Below, piece by piece: positions 1 through 8,866 of a stretch of 64,000 nucleotides of DNA; positions within the stretch are counted from its first letter, which is position 1, and each line of letters begins with the position of its first letter. The notes under the pieces were generated by a model. It did no database searches, was not told where the DNA came from, and saw only the letters and a list, made by a program, of their open reading frames with translations. The position numbers and the translations under genes were made by a program. The DNA comes from Methanolinea mesophila (GTDB lineage Archaea > Halobacteriota > Methanomicrobia > Methanomicrobiales > Methanospirillaceae), in assembly GCF_017873855.1 (NCBI RefSeq), contig NZ_JAGGKR010000001.1, forward strand, positions 1,617,529 through 1,681,528, given 5' to 3'.

Positions 1-362
1 CAGGGACTCCCCCTGTCGCCCGGGATCTACAGGGTCAGGCGAATGGGACGGCACCCGTCCCTGACGGGGATGGGGCCCGGGTCCAGCCCGCGGGCATCCC
101 GCCCGATGGAGGAGCGACGGGGCCGGGAGGCCGGATGATGGAGTTCGACCTCGCTGCTGCAGCGGAAACGTTAGGGGTGACCGAGGAGGAGTTATCTGCC
201 GCCCTCGGGGATACGAGCCAGGGTCCGGGAGATATCGCCGCGGCAGCGCAAGTGCTCGGTGTGACCGAACAGGAGCTCCAGGCTGCCCTGGGCGGACCCG
301 CAGGAGCCCCTCCGGGAGATCAACCGACAGGAAACCCGCCGTCGGGGGCGCCGCCGCAATGA
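1..362 (+). CDS. C-terminal part of a Gly/Pro-rich protein with two short helical repeats (5' partial)
   Basis: The reading frame is open from the first bases of the window through a TGA at 360-362, so this is the end of a longer gene and not a 75-residue protein starting at 135. The visible part starts with a Gly/Pro/Ala-rich stretch, then carries two copies of a roughly 30-residue unit with the pattern A-A-A-x-x-L-G-V-T-E-x-E-L-x-A-A-L-G, and ends in a Pro/Gly tail. Such Leu/Glu units look like small helical hairpins and could form a calcium-independent binding or assembly module; this is inference. No catalytic motif is visible. A hairpin at 383-403 follows the stop. Confidence 0.7.
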   Translation, partial: GTPPVARDLQGQANGTAPVPDGDGARVQPAGIPPDGGATGPGGRMMEFDLAAAAETLGVTEEELSAALGDTSQGPGDIAAAAQVLGVTEQELQAALGGPAGAPPGDQPTGNPPSGAPPQ

Positions 363-382
363 GCGAATGATGTGGGAACATG

Positions 383-403
383 TCCGGCCTGTCCCGGGCC
401 GGA
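383..403. terminator. Possible terminator hairpin
   Basis: TCCGGCC at 383-389 pairs perfectly with GGCCGGA at 397-403 over a 7-base loop and is followed by a T-rich run. It lies 20 bases after the stop of the partial first gene and before the end of the possible minus-strand ORF at 436-669, so it could serve both. Confidence 0.4.
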
Positions 404-435
404 ATTCATGAAATCTTTCTTTTCGTTCTCCGGGA

Positions 436-669
436 TTACTGGAAGCGCCTCCAGGTCTTCTTTATGGTATTTCCTTCACGTTTGAGTCGCTCGCGGAAAT
501 CATGCCGCTCGATATCCCGAACTTCCATCCTGAGATCGGAGAACTCCAAATTGAGCGCCTCCCCGAGCACCAATGCCTCCGCCCCCGGGGAGATCGGGGC
601 GAACCATCTTTTCCACCATCCGCCCGTTGACTGTTCGCGGGTTTTATTTTTATCATCGGAAACCGGCAA
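436..669 (-). CDS. Possible small charged protein
   Basis: A 77-residue frame on the minus strand starting with TTG at 669. The product is Trp- and Arg/Glu-rich, with a predicted amphipathic C-terminal helix ending in K-K-T-W-R-R-F-Q, and reads more like a real protein than the usual antisense shadow. A GGAGGA lies 15 bases before the TTG, which is rather far for a ribosome site, and a weak AT box (TTGATAATC) lies near 702-710. No family is recognised. It fills most of an otherwise empty 440-base gap between the first two genes. The alternative is that the gap is simply non-coding. Confidence 0.35.
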   Translation of the reverse strand: MPVSDDKNKTREQSTGGWWKRWFAPISPGAEALVLGEALNLEFSDLRMEVRDIERHDFRERLKREGNTIKKTWRRFQ

Positions 670-806
670 CCAGGACGCGTGGAGTCCTCCAGACTGGAGA
701 TTATCAAGGTTCCAGGACGGAATACCAGTCCTTCCGGAGGGATTCTTCCCCGTTCTCCCCTCGCAAAAAAATTATGCTTATATATTCACAAGGTGAGCTG
801 ATCGCT

Positions 807-1934
807 ATGGAAGGGAAGAAGATAGGGCGGGAGGACTTTGAAGCGCTCATAAAAGGCGAAAAGGACATCACCTCCTATATCGAACTCGACACCGCGGCCG
901 GCGTATATTCGGTGTTCGGGGTGAGAACGGCCAGCAATCCCAATTACCTGGTCAAGGCCATTTACGAGATGTACGAGGCGAACCTCAACAGGAAACTCGC
1001 CGTCATGGCCGTGAAAAACCTGTTCCGGTCCGTCGGCCTGGGCTCGGTCGGCCTGAACAACCTGCTCAAAAAGCTCGGGCTCACCCTCAGCCCGTCGGAG
1101 TTCCTGATGCTGGTCTTTACGCTCCAGCACCAGCAGGGCTGGGGAGCCCCGTTCGAGCTCGTGGAGGCGAAAGAGACGCGGGTGGTGCTCCGCACGAAAC
1201 AGACCTTCGAGGCGGCGGTAATGAAAGACTGGCAGATCCCGGTCTGCGGGATCCACCGGGGCTGGATCGAAGGGGTACTCACGGCGGTCACCGGGAAGAA
1301 CTGGTTCTGCCTGGAAACGAAATGCGTCGCGAACGGCGACGAGTACTGCGAGTTCGTGGCGGACCAGCGTGAGGCGAGCTGGAAGTGGAAGGCCGAGGCG
1401 ATTGCCAAGGGCGATTCGGCCATCACCGAGTACATCGAGCACAAACCGCTCGAGGGCAAAATGAAGCTGATCGACGACCCGGTGGTGATCATGCCCCGGT
1501 TCATCTTCACCTCGATGATGAACTCGCTGAAAAAGACCATGGGCGAAGCCCCTGCGAGCGGGGTCAACTACCGGGCCTACATGGAGGTCGGAAAGGAGAA
1601 CGTCCAGCATTACAAAACCATGGGGATTACGAACCCGAACACGCTCTCGGACATGGCGTTTGCCTTCTACTCCCAGATGGGCTGGTTCCGCATCGTAAAG
1701 ATGGAATGGAACGAAGCCAAGAAGTGCAAGACTATCACCCTGGACTACACTGCGGAGTCCGAGGCATTCGGGAAGAGCGAGAAGAACGTCTGTTTCTGCA
1801 CCGCCGGGCTCCTCGCCGGGATCATCGAGGGCGCGTTCGGGATAAAGGTCCAGGGAAAAGAGATCCAGTGCCGCTCGAAGGGCGACCCGCACTGCGTCTT
1901 CACCATCACCAACCGGCAGGACAATAATAAGTAA
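807..1934 (+). CDS. Protein with two V4R (4-vinyl reductase) domains
   Basis: A 375-residue soluble protein. The start chosen is ATG 807, preceded by AGGTGA 10 bases upstream; the open frame runs further left without protein-like character. Two V4R-type small-molecule binding modules are seen: the first ends near residue 185 with a Cys cluster (F-C-L-E-T-K-C-V then Y-C-E-F), the second ends the protein with V-C-F-C-T-A-G-L-L-A-G and Q-C-R-S-K-G-D-P-H-C. V4R domains are known to bind small hydrophobic ligands and often metal through such Cys/His sets, and occur in methanogen sensors and in bacteriochlorophyll enzymes. Here there is no output domain, so it may be a stand-alone ligand sensor or carrier. 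A TATA-like TTATATATT at 779-787 lies just upstream, so the leader is short. Function is not assigned beyond the family. Confidence 0.8.
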   Translation: MEGKKIGREDFEALIKGEKDITSYIELDTAAGVYSVFGVRTASNPNYLVKAIYEMYEANLNRKLAVMAVKNLFRSVGLGSVGLNNLLKKLGLTLSPSEFLMLVFTLQHQQGWGAPFELVEAKETRVVLRTKQTFEAAVMKDWQIPVCGIHRGWIEGVLTAVTGKNWFCLETKCVANGDEYCEFVADQREASWKWKAEAIAKGDSAITEYIEHKPLEGKMKLIDDPVVIMPRFIFTSMMNSLKKTMGEAPASGVNYRAYMEVGKENVQHYKTMGITNPNTLSDMAFAFYSQMGWFRIVKMEWNEAKKCKTITLDYTAESEAFGKSEKNVCFCTAGLLAGIIEGAFGIKVQGKEIQCRSKGDPHCVFTITNRQDNNK

Positions 1935-1941
1935 TTCCCTG

Positions 1942-1957
1942 CCGAATCTTTTTTCGG
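1942..1957. terminator. Hairpin between convergent genes
   Basis: CCGAA at 1942-1946 pairs with TTCGG at 1953-1957 around a T-rich loop, directly after the V4R stop. The following 95 bases to the next convergent gene hold nothing else recognisable apart from an A run before 2053. Confidence 0.4.
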
Positions 1958-2052
1958 GAAGAGCCGGCTCCCTTCATGTTATTCAAAGGGGGAGCAGAGA
2001 AATCCGCCCGCACTCTGCAGCTCAGCGCGTACTCAATAAAAAAAGACGGTTA

Positions 2053-2553
2053 TCAGGGATACCCTTTCGAGTCGGGAGGGATGACAAACCAGAGCCCTCC
2101 GAACTGGTTCAGACCCTGGCCGGTGGTCTGGCCGGGGCTCGAGTCGGCGACATAGTAATAGAGCGGCATTCCTTTGTAGGCAGTCTGCATCTTCCCGTCG
2201 CTCCGGGTGAACGATCCGAAGTCGGAGGCGTTCAGGCCGGAGGGGACCGTGATCGTCGGGGCATAGAAGATCGGCCACACCCCCACGCACCCGCCGGTGC
2301 AGGCGCTCTTGTCCCGTGAATCGATGGTGAAGTTATAGAGGGTTATGCCTTTCCCGTCGACCAGGAAGGTACCTAGGGCGCTCGTGGAGCCGGTCTTGAC
2401 CGTGTACGCGGGATCCGTCGCAGCCGGTGTTGCGGTCGCTGCGGGGGTAGAGGGAGAGGTGGGCGTGCCGGTCCCGCCGGGGGTGGAAGTGCACCCGGCA
2501 ATCAGGAGTGCTGCGATGACCGCAGCGATAAGTAAGATCCATCTTTTCTGCAT
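2053..2553 (-). CDS. Secreted-repeat lipoprotein (Lipoprotein_15-like)
   Basis: A 166-residue lipoprotein: hydrophobic signal, lipobox I-A-G-C near residues 18-21, then a Thr/Pro/Ala-rich linker to about residue 45. The globular part contains the G-I-T-L-Y-N-F-T-x-D motif followed by C-T-G-G-C-V-G-V-W-P, and a second copy of the fold with M-P-L-Y-Y-Y-V-A-D, ending G-G-L-W-F-V-I. This is the paired Yx(F/W/Y)xxD pattern of the widespread secreted repeat family of unknown function, found in bacteria and archaea. The two Cys probably form a disulfide outside the membrane. No partner gene is evident; the neighbours are convergent or separately promoted. Confidence 0.85.
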   Translation of the reverse strand: MQKRWILLIAAVIAALLIAGCTSTPGGTGTPTSPSTPAATATPAATDPAYTVKTGSTSALGTFLVDGKGITLYNFTIDSRDKSACTGGCVGVWPIFYAPTITVPSGLNASDFGSFTRSDGKMQTAYKGMPLYYYVADSSPGQTTGQGLNQFGGLWFVIPPDSKGYP

Positions 2554-2712
2554 GGTCGGTGCTCCATTCAGTGAGTAGGAACTATCTTACGATATTTAAC
2601 GGTTTGGTTCGGGCGGCCTCCGCTGCCCGGGACTGACCTCAAGGCCGGCCCCGCCGGGTTCGCAATCACCCCACTCCTCATCCGGGATGGCACGCCACGG
2701 GAAAACCGGAGA

Positions 2713-3057
2713 TCAGTGATATCCTCCCACCAGCCAGTATACTCCGGCGAGGGAGACGACCCAGACCAGGTACGCTCCCCCGAGGCTTTCGAAAAAGGAG
2801 AACCGGTTCAGGAAGAGGAACATCGCGGCCATGAAGAGTGCGGTGGGGATGACGAAATAGAAGGAGTTCAACGCGAGCTGTTGCGCCGTGGCCGCGTTCG
2901 TCTCCGCGTATACGAAATAGAATGCGAGCGTGGTGATGATCGGGGCGGTTGCGAGGATACCTCCCCATTTCGGGTTGATCTGCTCGGTAAGGACGGTCGT
3001 CCCGGCGACTACAGCCCCGCCGACCACGAACTTGAGGAGCAGTGCGGAATAGTCCAT
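2713..3057 (-). CDS. Small integral membrane protein (DUF3147/GlpM-like)
   Basis: A 114-residue membrane protein with four predicted helices. ATG 3057 is preferred over an in-frame TTG at 3090, because the protein then begins M-D-Y-S-A-L-L-L-K-F-V-V-G-G, the usual N-terminus of short DUF3147/GlpM-type proteins; the 11 residues gained by the TTG are poorly protein-like. An AT-rich AAGATATTTT about 35-45 bases upstream may be the promoter. The family has no firmly known function. Its similarity to DUF3147 is by length and helix pattern rather than a diagnostic motif. Confidence 0.65.
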   Translation of the reverse strand: MDYSALLLKFVVGGAVVAGTTVLTEQINPKWGGILATAPIITTLAFYFVYAETNAATAQQLALNSFYFVIPTALFMAAMFLFLNRFSFFESLGGAYLVWVVSLAGVYWLVGGYH

Positions 3058-3320
3058 AGTGTCCCGGAGGGGTATGAGTGCGATGGGCAAAATATCTTGG
3101 GAGGGACGGCACGGGGTTCGAAGGAGTAGGAAGATTTCTTGGGATGATCATGCATTCCCTTCTATTTATGCACTATTGTAATAACAGGGCGAATTCCATG
3201 AAGGTTTAGGATTTATCTCGTGAAACCTGGCCCGAACGATACAAGGATTACGAAAAAGAGTATCCGGAGAGTAACATGATCAATGCCCGCGAATGACTGG
3301 CTCCGGCGTTCGGGTTTCGT

Positions 3321-4220
3321 TCAATAAAGGGTGTAGCCTTCGATGAAGTGATACCGGACCTTGCTCTCGAACTCGTAATATCCAAGGGACCGTGCGTGCT
3401 CATAACACGCGAGCGCCTGATCCTCATCTCCCAGGATATCGAGGGAACGGCCTTTTTCGTACCATGCCGCACCGCAGGACGGGTCCAGTGCGATGACCCG
3501 GTCGTAGGAATGTACCGCCTCCTCATTTCGCCGCCAGCCGGCAAGGCAGAGCCCCCGTTCGAACCATGCCAGGGTGTTCGAGGGTTCGAGAGAGAGGGAT
3601 CGGTCGAAACAGAACAGGGCCTGCTCGAATCTTCCGGCGCGAACCAGGCACCTCCCGAGAGTGATCCACACCGGCACCGCAGCGGGGTGCAGATCGAGTG
3701 CGATGGAGTAACATTCGGCAGCCTCGTCGTACTTCCCCTCTTGGAAGAGGGCATCTCCCTTCCCCGTCCAGGCATCCACGTAGGTCCGGTTTTCGGCGAG
3801 CACGTGGTCAAAGTACGGAACTGCATCACGGGATCGCCCCAGCCGGGTGAGACACCTGCCAATCCCCACCCATGCGTCGGGAAGCGCCGGGTCGACTTTT
3901 TGGTCCCGTTCGAACCAGGTGAGGGCCTCTTCATACTTACCCAGGTGTTCCAGGCAGATCGCTTTTCCTGCCATAGCCTCGGAGTTTTTCGGGGCGAAGG
4001 CAAGTATACGGTCGTAATACCCGAGCGCCTCCTCGTAACGGCCCATGCGTTCGAGGCTTATCGCGATCCCGGACAGGGCGGACAGGCTCTTCTGATCCTT
4101 ACCAAGCACCCGGGTGAAGGAGAGGATCGCCTCCTCGTGGTGCCCGCCGAACAGAAGCCCCTCTCCGCGGACCAGGTCCGGGTCCTCGGGCGCACTCCGG
4201 AATCGTGAAAACAGCGACAT
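3321..4220 (-). CDS. TPR-repeat protein
   Basis: A 299-residue protein made almost entirely of about eight 34-residue tetratricopeptide repeats; each shows the G-x-(C/A)-L-x-x-L-G-(R/K)-Y-E-E-A and D-P-x-x-A-W pattern. ATG 4220 is the start because the repeats begin a few residues later; the open frame upstream to 4748 is Gly/Pro/Ser-rich shadow. TPR arrays mediate protein-protein contacts and are numerous in Methanomicrobiales. No signal peptide or membrane segment is seen, so it is cytoplasmic. Nothing in the context names a partner: a long gene-poor stretch lies upstream and a 260-base gap downstream. Confidence 0.9.
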   Translation of the reverse strand: MSLFSRFRSAPEDPDLVRGEGLLFGGHHEEAILSFTRVLGKDQKSLSALSGIAISLERMGRYEEALGYYDRILAFAPKNSEAMAGKAICLEHLGKYEEALTWFERDQKVDPALPDAWVGIGRCLTRLGRSRDAVPYFDHVLAENRTYVDAWTGKGDALFQEGKYDEAAECYSIALDLHPAAVPVWITLGRCLVRAGRFEQALFCFDRSLSLEPSNTLAWFERGLCLAGWRRNEEAVHSYDRVIALDPSCGAAWYEKGRSLDILGDEDQALACYEHARSLGYYEFESKVRYHFIEGYTLY

Positions 4221-4362
4221 TCTTGTGCCCGGGTCGTTACGGAACCCTTGCGGCGGCGGATACTTTAACGTATGCAATGAGGCCGGTCCGGCCGGAAATC
4301 CGGCAGGGGCCGAATAGAGGGCGGACTCCGTGGTATCGTGACCATGACTGTACAACACTTCC

Positions 4363-4400
4363 CGGTCCGCTATAACCTCCAGGTTCAATAAATTCAAATA
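4363..4400 (+). repeat. Dispersed repeat element, copy A
   Basis: Contains TATAACCTCC followed by GGTTCAATAAATTCAAATA. Copy B at 4791-4827 shares about 80 percent of the bases including the AAATTCAAATA end. The reverse strand reads TATTTGAATTTATTGAACC and could be a promoter. Confidence 0.6.
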
Positions 4401-4790
4401 GGATGGAAATACTTCCCCTGCTATCGATGGTCCGGATCCCCACGCCGGCCCGGTACCAAGGTGGAGGGAAGACGACCCTCCGGAGGGGGCTCCTGCCAGG
4501 CTCCCGCCGGGGATCGTATTCCCTGCTGCCGGGCACGTGCCGGGGTCCACCCGACCTGAGATGCCGTCGCCGGGACGAGATGATCCCTGACCAGGAGGGC
4601 AACTGCAGCACCATCCACCCCCCGGTGATGACCACACACCACCCTCGTCACCATCAATGGCCGCCGGTACACCCGCTCGAGTCCTCTGGGTGGCGGCCAT
4701 TGACCGATTCATATTCTTCCGGAGGGAATACACACCCGTCCGGGTCACCCCGCCGGTATGCCTGACGCTGCTTCCGTCTCCTGAAAAATC

Positions 4791-4827
4791 CGGTTCGTAT
4801 AACCGCCCGGTTCAAAAAATTCAAATA
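4791..4827 (+). repeat. Dispersed repeat element, copy B
   Basis: CGGTTCGTATAACCGCCC then GGTTCAAAAAATTCAAATA, matching copy A. It is followed after 24 bases by TTGTATAATGGCC, a block also seen after the weaker copy C. Confidence 0.6.
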
Positions 4828-5526
4828 CCTCCGGCCGGTGTTCTTGTATAATGGCCTGAAATCCGGTTCCGCCGGGTGCCAGGCGGGAAGAGCAGGGCTC
4901 CGGGACCCCCTCCCGGCTCTGCACCACGCTCTTCTTTCCTGGCAGCCCGGTGGATCGTTCCGGCCAGACCGAGAGGGGATGCGGGGGGAACAATAACCCT
5001 CTTTATGGCACACGCACCTTTGCCCACCACCTTGTTACCTCTCCCCGGATCCCCACACCGCCAGAGACTACCTGATGTATACCTGTTCAACGCATAGTGG
5101 AACTGCTATTCATCCCGCGGGATCCGTGATGTTCCAGGACAGCACGGGAGACGTCACACCATGCAGCCCCGCGAATGCGACCCGACAGGCCGTGTGCGGA
5201 ACCACGGCTTTGGGAAAAGAGCGTGATCAACATCCTTACCACGTGACATTCCTGGAAGCTTCGCCCCTGCCACTGTTCCAGCCCCCGGAGCGATATCTCC
5301 TGCAGTAATGTACCCTGGCAAATATCGCTCAATATGAAATAAATAAAAGGATCCCGGACTTCCCACGTTCAGGCGTATCCTGTCGGGGCGCAGCAGCGGC
5401 CGGGCGAAGCCCCGGAGCGTCATATGCCATGGAGTTCTTTTCTTCAACTACCCTTAGTGAAGCCCTGAATAGTGTGGCATATACGAATGAAATCGAGGAT
5501 GTCAACAGAGTGTAAATGAGAAAAAG

Positions 5527-7515
5527 TTAGAGGGCTCCCTGCCCGGAGAGTACCGGCGTCGGCTCGGGGGTTGCTCCCGGCGGGAGGGGGACCACGTTGA
5601 CCGTCACGCTCGACACCACGGGCGGTGAGAGCGGGGTGTGGTCGTTGTTCACCAGTTCGACCGAGAAGGTGTGCTTCCCGGGGGTCACGTTCGTCCAGAG
5701 ATAATAGGCGTAGGGAGTGGGCACGTAGGTGCCTGCGGCCGTTATTGCCGGCTGCCCGGGTGTCGTGGGCGCGTCGACATCCATGAAGTAGTGGAGGTGC
5801 CCTTCACCGGCGACGTTCGATTTGCCCAGTTCGCTCACAAGGTCGAAGTTCTTCACCCAGGCAGTAACTATCACGTTGGTCCCTTCTACTGTTCCACCCT
5901 CTGCCGGCCTTGCGATTCCCAGCTGCGGCGCTGCGCCCGGGGTGCCCAGATCGAAGGCCACCACCGACGGTGCGGATCCCGATCCCACCGGCCAGATAAG
6001 ATAGTTTCCTGCCGCTGCGGGCCAGGCATTAATGAGACCGGGTGCCTGGTGGGTCCAGAGGATCTTCCCGGTATCCTTGTTTACGGCGTAGATCATGCCA
6101 TCGAAGGTCGCGGTGAAGACCAGGTCGTTCACGACCGTTACCCCCGAGAAGATCTCCGAGTCGAAGTTCCGCTCCCAGAGGATCTTCCCTGTGTCCACCT
6201 GAATCGCGGTCAGGTTGCTGGTCCCCTGGCCGTAGGGCTGGAGCCCGCCGCCCGGCGGGAAGGAGATATAGGGTGCCCAGTTCGCGTAGAGGTTGTTCGT
6301 CCCGGTATAGACCACCCCGTCGGCATACGCCATGGGAGTTTCGATCCCTCCCTGGTAACCGGGATAGACGATGACGGTCTCGTTAGGGAGGTTTACCAGG
6401 TTGTCGTTTAAGTGAATCCCCACCTGGGTGACCCAGAGGATCGCCCCGGTGTCACGGTTGAACGCGAAGACCCGTCCCCACTTGCCGCCGCCGATGGCGA
6501 TCTCCTGGGTGACCCCGTTGATGTTCGCGGTGGTCAGGATGGGGGAGAGCTGGAAGTCCATGTCGGTATTGTCGTGGGCGATGGTCTGGGTGTACCACTG
6601 GAGCTTCCCGTTGTTATCGAGGGTGACGAGCGAGTCGCAGTACAAATTGTTCCCCGGCCTGGATGCCCCGTTGGGGTATTCGGGCGTACCTGCAAAGGGT
6701 GCAGGGTTCCCGGTGCCCCAGAAGGAGTTCCCGGTGTTCACGTCGATGGATGCCGGGAACCAGCAGCCTCCTCCGCTGTTCAGCTCGGGGTGGCCCCAGA
6801 AGTCGGGCGACTGGATGGTGTTGAACTGCCAGAGGACTTTGCCGGTCTGCTGGTCGAGGGCGTAGATGATCCCTGCTGCACCTGCACGGTAGCCCTGGGG
6901 GGTTGTGGAGATGAGCACCTTGCCATCGTAGACAGTGGGCTGGTCGAGGATCCCGATGGGGGCACCGAAGGAGAGGTTGGTGGTCCAGAGTTTGTCCCCT
7001 GTCTTTGCATCGACGGCCGATACGCTCGTGGGGTTGCTCGCCCCGAAGACCTTACCGTAACCGACTGCCGGGCCGTTCGGGCCCACCACGCCGGTGGAGT
7101 CAAAGGTGGTCATCCACGTGATCGCGCCGGTATCCCGGTCGATGGCAAAGAGCCGTCCAAGGAGGTCCTGGAAGTACACGGTGTTTCCCATGATCAGGGG
7201 GTTTGTCGATGCCCCGCCGAAGACTCCCGATGCGGTGATGGGCATCATCCAGGCGACCTCGAGGTTCTGGACTGTCGCCGAGCTGATGGCGGAGTCGGTG
7301 GTCCACCGGGTGCTCTCATAGTCCCTCATCGGGAGTGGCCAGTCTTTCGCGTACTGGGTTACTTCGGACGGGACGCTCCCCGCACCCGCAGAAGGTCCGG
7401 TGGTTGGCGTCGGTGTCGCAGCTCCTCCGCCTGGGTTCTGGGTGCATCCTGCACACAGGATGAAGGCACCTGCCACGAGCAGAAGAAGAAGAGAAAAAAC
7501 TACGCGGGTTCTCAT
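5527..7515 (-). CDS. Secreted PQQ-type beta-propeller lipoprotein (quinoprotein dehydrogenase-like)
   Basis: A 662-residue protein with a signal and lipobox C-A-G-C near residue 24, then a Gly/Pro/Thr linker. Residues from about 60 to 520 form the propeller of the PQQ alcohol dehydrogenase type, with repeated W-motif ends such as A-x-D-x-x-T-G-x-x-L-W. Features of true quinoproteins are kept: G-T-G-N-P-A-P-F (the region of the catalytic Asn), R-P-G-N-N-L-Y followed by S-L-V-T-L-D (region of the catalytic Asp), and H-D-N-T-D-M-D. The last 130 residues form a separate beta domain and a Pro-rich tail. It is probably a membrane-anchored extracellular oxidoreductase or propeller binding protein. 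PQQ synthesis is not expected in methanogens, so cofactor use is uncertain. It stands alone, with gaps on both sides. Confidence 0.85.
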   Translation of the reverse strand: MRTRVVFSLLLLLVAGAFILCAGCTQNPGGGAATPTPTTGPSAGAGSVPSEVTQYAKDWPLPMRDYESTRWTTDSAISSATVQNLEVAWMMPITASGVFGGASTNPLIMGNTVYFQDLLGRLFAIDRDTGAITWMTTFDSTGVVGPNGPAVGYGKVFGASNPTSVSAVDAKTGDKLWTTNLSFGAPIGILDQPTVYDGKVLISTTPQGYRAGAAGIIYALDQQTGKVLWQFNTIQSPDFWGHPELNSGGGCWFPASIDVNTGNSFWGTGNPAPFAGTPEYPNGASRPGNNLYCDSLVTLDNNGKLQWYTQTIAHDNTDMDFQLSPILTTANINGVTQEIAIGGGKWGRVFAFNRDTGAILWVTQVGIHLNDNLVNLPNETVIVYPGYQGGIETPMAYADGVVYTGTNNLYANWAPYISFPPGGGLQPYGQGTSNLTAIQVDTGKILWERNFDSEIFSGVTVVNDLVFTATFDGMIYAVNKDTGKILWTHQAPGLINAWPAAAGNYLIWPVGSGSAPSVVAFDLGTPGAAPQLGIARPAEGGTVEGTNVIVTAWVKNFDLVSELGKSNVAGEGHLHYFMDVDAPTTPGQPAITAAGTYVPTPYAYYLWTNVTPGKHTFSVELVNNDHTPLSPPVVSSVTVNVVPLPPGATPEPTPVLSGQGAL

Positions 7516-7648
7516 GACCGAGCCATATCCGGTGAAAGGAGATATAGATTTCTCCTCTTTCGATCGGAGATCGGAGAGATCTTCAGGTGGTAACCTGCAG
7601 GATGGGGATGTGTGGAATGAAAAAAAGAGTTGGTGGACCTGGTGGTAA

Positions 7649-8866
7649 TCAGTGTAAGATCATGATAGTGAACTTGGCGATGTCTTGCTGTATCTCCTCG
7701 GTTACCCTGAGGTAGCTGTAATCCCCAATGAGATCGCTCCAATCTGACATGTCCGGGCCTAACTGCGTAGTCAGATTCAGGTAATACTCACCACCCGTCC
7801 CCGTGAGATGGTACGACTGGAGGGTTGAATTGATAACAAAGGGGGAATCGGTTCCGGGGAGATCCTGCCCGGAATCTGCATGGATGATGGAACCGTTCGT
7901 GATCCCGTTCAAGGAGGAAACATTCCCCTGGCCGTCATACGTGAGGTTGGTCCATGTCCAGTATGACCCGCCCCGGTCGGAAACACCCGTGGCAATCTTC
8001 CCGCCTGTCCCGTCAAGGGTGACATTCTGCCAGGCGGCCGCCCCGGTGTCCCCCGTATCGGAGGGAAGGAACGCGAGAAGGTTGCAGATCGTGCCCGCCG
8101 CCGCCTCCTGGTCGAAGTAGAGGCTGCCGTTGTGTACTTCGGACCATGCAGACGCGGAATCTCCTTCCGCATCGGTCCCCGTTGCGGATGCATAGCCGTT
8201 GTTGACGACGAGGCTTCCGAAATCACCGTCCTGCCGGGCATACGCCCCGCTGCCGAACACCACATCAGTTCCGGTCACGGTGATGAACCCGGTTCCCGCC
8301 CGGCCGGTCTGGTTGAAGTCGAACGGGCCGTCGGTTGCGGCTTCCACGATCGCCCGGTCTCCCCTGGCCGACATCCCCACGCTGGCCGAGGAGAGAGAGC
8401 TCCCGAACGTGCTTCCATTCGCGTGCTGTGACGCGTATACTCCATCGAAACCGGGAACCAGGCCGAGCAGCACGACTTCGGTGCCCAGGGTCCCTGCTTC
8501 CTGTTCAACGCTGGCGGAACCCCCTGATACCAGCGTCGCAGTCCAGGCCTTGTCCCCGGACGGGCCGATCACCGAGCAGCCGGCAAACGCCTCCCCCGCT
8601 TCCGCTTCCAGGGACAGGTCCTGTGATACGACGGGCTCGGTGAAGATCGGTCCCGGTTCCAGATTCAGGGTTCCCTGAGAGACGGGAGTGATCGTCCCTC
8701 CCGAGACCGCCGCAAGGGACAGTCCTTTCGTGCCGTCATCTCCCACCACGAGCGTCCCGGAATACTGGCCGCTCCCGGTGGCTCCCTCGAACGTAAAGGT
8801 CGCGGCACTCGCCGCGGCGACGATCAGGGCCAAAACGAGAAATCCCGCTATATATATCGGTTTCAT
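7649..8866 (-). CDS. Secreted family B protein (Ala/Gly/Ser-rich beta pattern), pair 1
   Basis: A 405-residue exported protein, signal peptide to about residue 21 (A-A-A-S-A-A). The mature N-terminus has the block F-E-G-A-T-G-S-G-Q-Y-S-G-T-L-V-V-G-D-D-G shared with the proteins at 10013-12514 and 43442-44662, then G-C-S-V-I-G-P-S-G-D. The rest is a long run of short Gly/Ala/Ser/Asp-rich beta segments, suggestive of a beta-solenoid. No anchor or enzyme motif is seen. ATG 8866 overlaps the TGA of the upstream family A gene by ATGA, so the two are translated together. I do not recognise the family; a role in an extracellular or cell-surface structure is inference. Confidence 0.85.
   Translation of the reverse strand: MKPIYIAGFLVLALIVAAASAATFTFEGATGSGQYSGTLVVGDDGTKGLSLAAVSGGTITPVSQGTLNLEPGPIFTEPVVSQDLSLEAEAGEAFAGCSVIGPSGDKAWTATLVSGGSASVEQEAGTLGTEVVLLGLVPGFDGVYASQHANGSTFGSSLSSASVGMSARGDRAIVEAATDGPFDFNQTGRAGTGFITVTGTDVVFGSGAYARQDGDFGSLVVNNGYASATGTDAEGDSASAWSEVHNGSLYFDQEAAAGTICNLLAFLPSDTGDTGAAAWQNVTLDGTGGKIATGVSDRGGSYWTWTNLTYDGQGNVSSLNGITNGSIIHADSGQDLPGTDSPFVINSTLQSYHLTGTGGEYYLNLTTQLGPDMSDWSDLIGDYSYLRVTEEIQQDIAKFTIMILH

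Larger units (their letters stand above)
4221..5526. other. 1.3-kb gene-poor stretch
   Basis: No convincing gene. Several overlapping frames on both strands exist but are low-complexity Gly/Pro/Arg shadows of GC-rich DNA. The stretch holds two related repeat elements (4363-4400 and 4791-4827, described separately) and short AT-rich blocks near 4380-4405, 4805-4830 and 5325-5350 that could be promoters. It could be the site of a decayed gene or of an untranslated RNA; the sequence alone does not decide. Confidence 0.5.

Noticed and set aside
786-1892. 368-codon minus-strand frame opposite the V4R gene
   Set aside because: Composition (Arg, Leu, His, Asp runs) is typical of antisense of GC-rich coding DNA; the plus strand has clear family motifs.
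4381-4830. tRNA-like GGTTCAA boxes
   Set aside because: GGTTCAA resembles a T-arm, but no acceptor stem or anticodon arm can be paired around either copy.
5154-5447. 97-codon minus-strand frame starting with TTG
   Set aside because: Weak start signal and no protein-like pattern; the whole 4.2-5.5 kb stretch yields similar frames on both strands.
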